A DNA stretch of 64,000 nucleotides from Microbulbifer hydrolyticus (GTDB taxonomy: Bacteria > Pseudomonadota > Gammaproteobacteria > Pseudomonadales > Cellvibrionaceae). The DNA is taken from positions 682,001-746,000 of the forward strand of contig NZ_CP047491.1 of the NCBI RefSeq assembly GCF_009931115.1, given 5' to 3'. The position numbers were made by a program, and so were the translations under genes. A model generated the notes under the pieces. It was not told the origin of the DNA. It ran no database searches and saw only the letters and a list, made by a program, of their open reading frames with translations. Numbering within the stretch: the stretch's first letter is position 1; each line of letters opens with the position of its first letter. Positions 59,737-64,000 of the stretch are shown piece by piece.

Positions 59737-60833
59737 TACTCATTACCACGCAGAGTTTCCCCCCGGATCGCGGTGGCATCGAGGGCCTGATGAGTGGCCT
59801 GGCGGACGCACTTTGCGCGGAAGGGTGCGATGTCACCGTGCTGGCGGACCAGGCTGCTGCATCGGAACCGCCACACCCCTGTGCGTACCAATTGCGTCGC
59901 TTTGCCGGCTTGAAGCCCTGGCGCCGCTGGCGCAAGGCGGTGGCCGTGCGGGCCGCGATCAATGCCGGCGGGGTAACGGGCGTATTCGCAGATTCATGGA
60001 AAAGCGCTGAAAAGCTTGGTGCGCTGAGCGTGCCTGTGGCGGTACTGGCGCACGGAATGGAATTTCCCGCCCACCCGTCGGCGCGCAAAGCGGCACGTAT
60101 CCGCCGTGTTGTCGGCGATGCCGACACGGTGATCGCCAATTCCTCTTATACCGCGGGTTTGGTGCGCCCCTATTTACAGGGTAAAACTCGCCTGGTGGTG
60201 ATTAACCCTCCCATAGGTCCCCAGCCCCCGGCAGTGGACGAACAACTGGCTGCGCTGCGCACGCGCCTGGGTCGCAAGTCTCCCGTTTTGGCAACGGTTG
60301 CGCGGCTGGAACCGCGCAAGGGTGTGGATATGGTGATCCGCGCGCTGCCTGCAATCCGGCGAACATTCCCCGAGGTGTCCTACCTAGTCGCGGGCGCCGG
60401 TGGTGATCGCGAGCGCCTGGAAAACCTTGCCAGTGAGCTGGGTGTGTCGGAGTGTGTACATTTCCTCGGCGCTGTGAACGATGCACAAAAAGCCGCAGTT
60501 TATGCACTGGCGGACCTGTTTGTGATGCCGGTACGACGCGAGGGAGACTCGGTGGAAGGTTTTGGTATCGTTTACCGCGAGGCCAACTGGTACGGGCTTC
60601 CGGTGCTCGCCGGGCGTGATGGTGGTGCCGTGGATGCGGTGGCCGAAGGTGAAACCGGAGCGCTGTGTAATGGTGCGGATCTGAGCGAAGTCACAGCCGC
60701 TATTCTGGAGCTGTTGGGCAACGAGCGGGAGCGGCAAACCATGGCGTTGCGGGCTGCCGAGGTCGCGCGCGGTCCGGCGCAGTGGAAAGCATCGGTGCGG
60801 GAATTTCTTGCCGCACTGGAACCGTCCACCTGA
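59733..60833 (+). CDS. Glycosyltransferase family 4 protein
   Basis: 366-residue GT-B enzyme. It starts MILITTQSFPPDRGGIEGLMSGLADALCAEG from GTG 59733, with GGGGAGG just upstream, inside the ELM1 stop. The donor-site motif is EGFGIVYREANWYGLPVLAGRDGGAVDAV, the GT4 E-x7-E signature, and ATVARLEPRKGVDMVIRALPAI is also typical. It probably extends the lipopolysaccharide core or a capsule unit. It forms a two-gene unit with the ELM1 gene. A 12 bp tandem repeat follows its stop. Confidence 0.9.
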   Translation: MILITTQSFPPDRGGIEGLMSGLADALCAEGCDVTVLADQAAASEPPHPCAYQLRRFAGLKPWRRWRKAVAVRAAINAGGVTGVFADSWKSAEKLGALSVPVAVLAHGMEFPAHPSARKAARIRRVVGDADTVIANSSYTAGLVRPYLQGKTRLVVINPPIGPQPPAVDEQLAALRTRLGRKSPVLATVARLEPRKGVDMVIRALPAIRRTFPEVSYLVAGAGGDRERLENLASELGVSECVHFLGAVNDAQKAAVYALADLFVMPVRREGDSVEGFGIVYREANWYGLPVLAGRDGGAVDAVAEGETGALCNGADLSEVTAAILELLGNERERQTMALRAAEVARGPAQWKASVREFLAALEPST

Positions 60834-60862
60834 TTCGGTCGTTACCCGCTCTACGCAGCAAA

Positions 60863-60898
60863 CTGTTGTTAAAGCTGTTGTTAAATCAGTTGTTAAAG
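60863..60898. repeat. Three tandem 12 bp units at the 3' end of the YrbL-like gene
   Basis: Units CTGTTGTTAAAG (60863-60874), CTGTTGTTAAAT (60875-60886) and CAGTTGTTAAAG (60887-60898). Each carries TTA, which on the minus strand reads TAA. The last unit supplies the stop codon of the gene at 60893-61552, and the others supply two further in-frame stops. Confidence 0.92.
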
Positions 60899-61552
60899 AC
60901 GCTCGGCCTTTTTCCACGGAATGCTGCGGTCGGAAATTTCCCAGTGTATGCGCTTCCACATCCGCTCGATTCGCCGCTCGATATAGCGCCGCCGGGACAC
61001 CGCAAAGTACTCCGGCAGAGGCAGGAACGCTGCATGACCGAGGCCATCCACCAGGTACAGTTCCTGTTGCCCTCGGCGCGGAACCACCACCAGGTTGTGT
61101 GGTAGCAAGTTTTTGGTAAGTACCCCTGTGGCGCGCAGCCATTGTGAGAACCGCTCCAGAGCGCCGCGGATGGTGTCATCCAGTCCGATATTCTTGAGGT
61201 AGGCTTCCAGTGTCATGGCGGGAGAGCCGCTGTCGTCCAGCAGTAATTCCGACACTGCTCCGGGCCCTTCGCTGGTCTCGCTCATCCCGTACCAGCGCGG
61301 TAAATGCGCCCATACCGGGCTGTCAACGGGCGCATTACGCAGGACCTTCTGTTGGTAGCCTGCGACCTCCCGCGCGTTGTCATCGAAATGGCTGTCATGG
61401 GCCAGCGCCTTGTACCAGGCGGCCCGTCGGCGAAGTTCCACAAGTCTGCCCGGCAACATGACTTTGACACAGCGACCGGGAAAATCCGGGTGCCGGTAGC
61501 AATGGCGGTTACCGCCGGAGGCAAAAGGTTTGCTGTTGCTCAGGTCAATCAA
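60893..61552 (-). CDS. YrbL-family kinase-fold protein
   Basis: 219 residues resembling PhoP-regulated YrbL, a small kinase-like fold. The start KPFASGGNRHCYRHPDFPGRCVKVML corresponds to the glycine-rich loop and the nucleotide-binding Lys. Later parts include TGVLTKNLLPHNLVVVPRR, the catalytic-loop equivalent, and LYLVDGLGHAAFLPL, the metal-binding Asp region. In other bacteria such proteins act on lipopolysaccharide core sugars, and it sits here among glycosyltransferases. Its ATG overlaps the stop of the upstream GT4 gene by 4 bp. Confidence 0.85.
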   Translation of the reverse strand: MIDLSNSKPFASGGNRHCYRHPDFPGRCVKVMLPGRLVELRRRAAWYKALAHDSHFDDNAREVAGYQQKVLRNAPVDSPVWAHLPRWYGMSETSEGPGAVSELLLDDSGSPAMTLEAYLKNIGLDDTIRGALERFSQWLRATGVLTKNLLPHNLVVVPRRGQQELYLVDGLGHAAFLPLPEYFAVSRRRYIERRIERMWKRIHWEISDRSIPWKKAERL

Positions 61553-62676
61553 ATGGGTGGTCCCGTATTTTGCTTCTGTTCGAGCAGTCGTTGGTAGAGT
61601 GCCAGGGTTCTTCGCGCCTGCTCCTGAAGGGTAAACTCCGTCGCCAGGCGGGGGCGTGCTGGAGCCTGAAGCAGCTCGACGGTTTTTTCCAGCAGTCGGG
61701 CCTGGTTTCCCCTCTCCACAAGGCCATCGGGAAAACAGGCGTGCAGGGACTCAGCTGGCCCGCCAACGTTGTAGCCAATAACCGGACATTCCATGGCCAG
61801 CGCCTCGATCACGGTGCGCCCGAAGGGCTCCGGTTTACTGGACAGGTTGTACACCAGGGCGGCATGCCGGTACCACTCGCGGATATCACTGCGGTGGCCG
61901 GCAAAGGTAATCCTGTCGACTACGCCATGTTCTGTCGCAAGTGCACGTAGTTCCGCTTCATAGTGATGTTTGTTTTTTTCTGCTCCACCAATGATGATGC
62001 CCTGGATATCACTTTGTCGCTTGGTCAACACGGCAATCATACGAATGAAGTCTTCCTGTCCTTTCCAGCGGCTGAGCCTTCCGGGGAGCACCAGCCAGCG
62101 GCGATCGCGCAGTTCCGGGAACTCTCCCAGGGTACCCTCCAGCCAGTCTGCAGGCTCGGGAATATCCGTAGAAAACTCTGTGGTGTCCACGCCGCGATAA
62201 ATCACTTCCGGCGGCGCGCGAAGGTCGGCAGCATAATTGCCGAGCAGGTAGTCTTTGACGCAATCGGAGATGGCGATGACCTGCTCGCTGCGGGCCATTA
62301 TTGCGCTGTAGCGGTTGATCGAATACAGGCCGTGGGCGGTACTGACCAGGCGTGGACGGGTAGCGGCGTCGAGTTTTTTCCAGGCCAGGTATGTGAGCCA
62401 CGCGGGTACGCGAGAGCGCACGTGGACTATATCGGGTTGTAGGCTGCGGAACAGTCGGCGCAACGGGCGAACCTGTAGCAGGCTGGTCAGGGACTTTCTG
62501 TGTACCGGCAGTGAAATGTGTCGGCTGCCCTCCATTTCGAGCTGTTCAACCAGGCGGCCACCGCTGGAAATAACGATGGAATCGTGACCGCCTTGAACCA
62601 GCGCGCGGGCCATATCCAGGGTGCCGCGTTCTACGCCGCCGGCATTCAGGGCAGGTAGCAACTGGATAACTTTCAA
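61549..62676 (-). CDS. Glycosyltransferase family 4 protein
   Basis: 375-residue GT-B enzyme. The start MKVIQLLPALNAGGVERGTLDMARALVQGGHDSIVISSGG is a GT4 N-terminus with a membrane-contacting GGVERG loop, so I choose TTG 62676, which has GGAGCGGGGG at good distance; TTG 62697 is an alternative. Donor-site features are LVLPGRLSRWKGQEDFIRMIAVL and SSKPEPFGRTVIEALAMECPVIGYNVGG, with the E-x7-E motif. It is translationally coupled to the YrbL-like gene. Substrates are unknown. Confidence 0.9.
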   Translation of the reverse strand: MKVIQLLPALNAGGVERGTLDMARALVQGGHDSIVISSGGRLVEQLEMEGSRHISLPVHRKSLTSLLQVRPLRRLFRSLQPDIVHVRSRVPAWLTYLAWKKLDAATRPRLVSTAHGLYSINRYSAIMARSEQVIAISDCVKDYLLGNYAADLRAPPEVIYRGVDTTEFSTDIPEPADWLEGTLGEFPELRDRRWLVLPGRLSRWKGQEDFIRMIAVLTKRQSDIQGIIIGGAEKNKHHYEAELRALATEHGVVDRITFAGHRSDIREWYRHAALVYNLSSKPEPFGRTVIEALAMECPVIGYNVGGPAESLHACFPDGLVERGNQARLLEKTVELLQAPARPRLATEFTLQEQARRTLALYQRLLEQKQNTGPPI

Positions 62677-62764
62677 CGCGCGATTCCCCCGCTCCAAACT
62701 ACGTTGGTCAAACGGGGGATTATAGGGGACAGCGTGGGTGAATACAGGTGTGGGTGATGATGGA

Positions 62765-64000
62765 TCAGGGTTTCCCTGTCGTTGCCGCCTGTTGCCGCTT
62801 TGCTGCCCACAACTGCGTTAGCAGGCCTCCGCCCACCACGGCCATCACAAAGCGGCCGCTATCGTAGAACAGGTAGGACTCGAACAGGTTTATGACGCCA
62901 AAAAATACCGTAAAAGACAGGCAGAACACCACATTGCTACCAGAGACTAGGCCTGCGCGGTAGTAGCGCAGGCAACGGTTGACCAGCCAGTAAACCAGTG
63001 CGCCGAGCAGTAAAAGGCCAAGCAGGCCAAAATTTACGGTCAGGTCCAGGTAGCTGTTATGCAGGTGGCCAAAATTCTTTTTGATCTCATCGGGAAGGTT
63101 GTTCGAGTAATCGAAGATCAGGCTACGGCCGTTGCCTCCCCAGCCCACCAGTGGCCGCTGGGCGATCCACTGCAGTGATTCCGCCCAGGTGCGAATACGG
63201 ATTCCCGCACTGGAAAAGGGGAGGTTCTCCAGATCGCCCTGCTGTACCAGTGCGATGGTCTTTTGCTCCGCTTCCAGGCGGTGGCTGACGATTTCCCCAA
63301 AACCCAGGTAGCCGACCAGTGCCGCGGTACCGCAAGTGGCTATTGTGGCTGCGGCAATATAGCGGCGCTGGCCCTGGAAGCGTTTGCGCAGAGTGACAAT
63401 TGCTGCGCAGATGATCACCACCAGCGCGAACAGCATGCCTATCCAGCCACCGCGGGTCTGGGTCAGCACCAGTGCGGTGATGCAGATAATCAGGCTCAGC
63501 GCCCAGATTGCCCGGAAAACCCAGCACCCGGGGCGCGCTCGCAATATACCGGGCGCAAACGCCAGTAGTCCCAGTGCGCCGGTGCCAAACAGCATGGCGG
63601 TGTGCTGGGCGTTGTGCAGGCCGAAGTCCACGCGTGAACCGCTGATGCCCTGCTGCCACTCCTGCCAGCCACCGCCGGAAATCCACGGGGAAAGCAGTAG
63701 GCCGAGTAGCGCTGCGGCCCACAGGGTGTAAGTATTTCGCAGTTGTCCGCCCAGCAGTACGGCCACGGGGATCATCGCGAACCAATTGGTGAGGCGGTGC
63801 ACCTTGAATGAGGATTCCGCCCAGTGGGGGTGGGTTACCCAGGAGCAGCCCCAGGAAATCAGGGCTACGATAATAGCCGCAACGGCGAGCCAGACGATTC
63901 CTGAGCGCCGCAGGGAGACGCCATCCACCGGGCGCCCGTAGATGGCGAGCATCAGCAGTCCGCAAACGATGGCCAGCTGTGATGCTTTGTCCGGGACAGA
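62765..64000 (-). CDS. O-antigen ligase/polymerase-like membrane protein, 5' part outside the window
   Basis: The frame runs to the window edge without a stop, so the start may lie beyond base 64000; an internal ATG at 63952 would give 395 residues. About ten membrane helices are visible, with a large periplasmic loop containing WAESLQWIAQRPLVGWGGNGRSLIFDYSNN and HLHNSYLDLTVNFGLLGLLLLGALVYWL, the Wzy_C/WaaL signature. It joins polysaccharide chains to lipid A core or to each other in the periplasm. Whether ligase or polymerase cannot be settled from sequence. Confidence 0.88.
   Translation of the reverse strand, partial: SVPDKASQLAIVCGLLMLAIYGRPVDGVSLRRSGIVWLAVAAIIVALISWGCSWVTHPHWAESSFKVHRLTNWFAMIPVAVLLGGQLRNTYTLWAAALLGLLLSPWISGGGWQEWQQGISGSRVDFGLHNAQHTAMLFGTGALGLLAFAPGILRARPGCWVFRAIWALSLIICITALVLTQTRGGWIGMLFALVVIICAAIVTLRKRFQGQRRYIAAATIATCGTAALVGYLGFGEIVSHRLEAEQKTIALVQQGDLENLPFSSAGIRIRTWAESLQWIAQRPLVGWGGNGRSLIFDYSNNLPDEIKKNFGHLHNSYLDLTVNFGLLGLLLLGALVYWLVNRCLRYYRAGLVSGSNVVFCLSFTVFFGVINLFESYLFYDSGRFVMAVVGGGLLTQLWAAKRQQAATTGKP

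Overview
The window reads as chromosomal DNA of a GC-rich gammaproteobacterium. Support comes from the pepP-ubiH-ubiI order, the rppH-ptsP pair, lgt-thyA-folA, an argA of the kinase-fold plus GNAT type, and a DUF3450/ExbB/TonB cluster typical of marine gammaproteobacteria. The overall gene style suggests a Cellvibrionales bacterium close to Microbulbifer; that placement is inference from remembered families, not a search. Coding density is high. I see no tRNA, rRNA, CRISPR array, prophage or intact insertion sequence.

Layout. 1-3317: end of pepP, then ubiH and ubiI (ubiquinone hydroxylation). 3488-9638: rhomboid protease, CNNM/CorC-type membrane protein, a small secreted orphan, a CBS-pair protein, a 2OG-Fe(II) oxygenase and an SLC13 permease with RCK domains. 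10018-16921: gcvT-gcvH, ptsP and rppH, a HAD phosphatase and an imelysin-like lipoprotein. 17002-23280: three tandem YcbB-type L,D-transpeptidases followed by a MepK/YcbK-like endopeptidase, a self-contained set for making and cutting 3-3 peptidoglycan crosslinks. 23691-26839: NRDE protein, lgt, thyA, folA. 27112-33226: DUF3450, large ExbB-like protein, ExbB, ExbD, TonB, TPR protein, then a second separately terminated TonB. 33310-38844: ilvD and an EamA-argE-argA block. 38863-45374: DUF6314-like protein, two PhzF-family proteins, a Pit phosphate transporter with its DUF47 partner, and an orphan GspE/PilB-type ATPase. 45445-50292: a GldA-like ATPase, a fused GldF-GldG protein and a DUF4340 protein. 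50848-54877: glnE and ilvE. 55055-64000: surface glycan genes (four glycosyltransferases, an ELM1-family protein, UDP-glucose dehydrogenase, a YrbL-like kinase-fold protein, and an O-antigen ligase/polymerase-like protein that runs off the window).

The most notable structure outside ordinary genes is a dispersed palindromic element present three times (39362-39460, 50358-50484 and a collapsed copy at 56015-56046), with conserved flanks around arms of differing sequence. The most notable gene arrangement is the triple L,D-transpeptidase/MepK cluster, where one paralogue carries an Arg/Tyr-rich linker and another a strongly acidic linker. Smaller observations include a 3 x 16 bp tandem repeat just before gcvT, a perfect 14 bp hairpin inside the transpeptidase cluster, a REP-type element between glnE and ilvE, an RppH lacking a normal start codon at its usual N-terminus, and a possible -1 frameshift site at the end of the CNNM gene.
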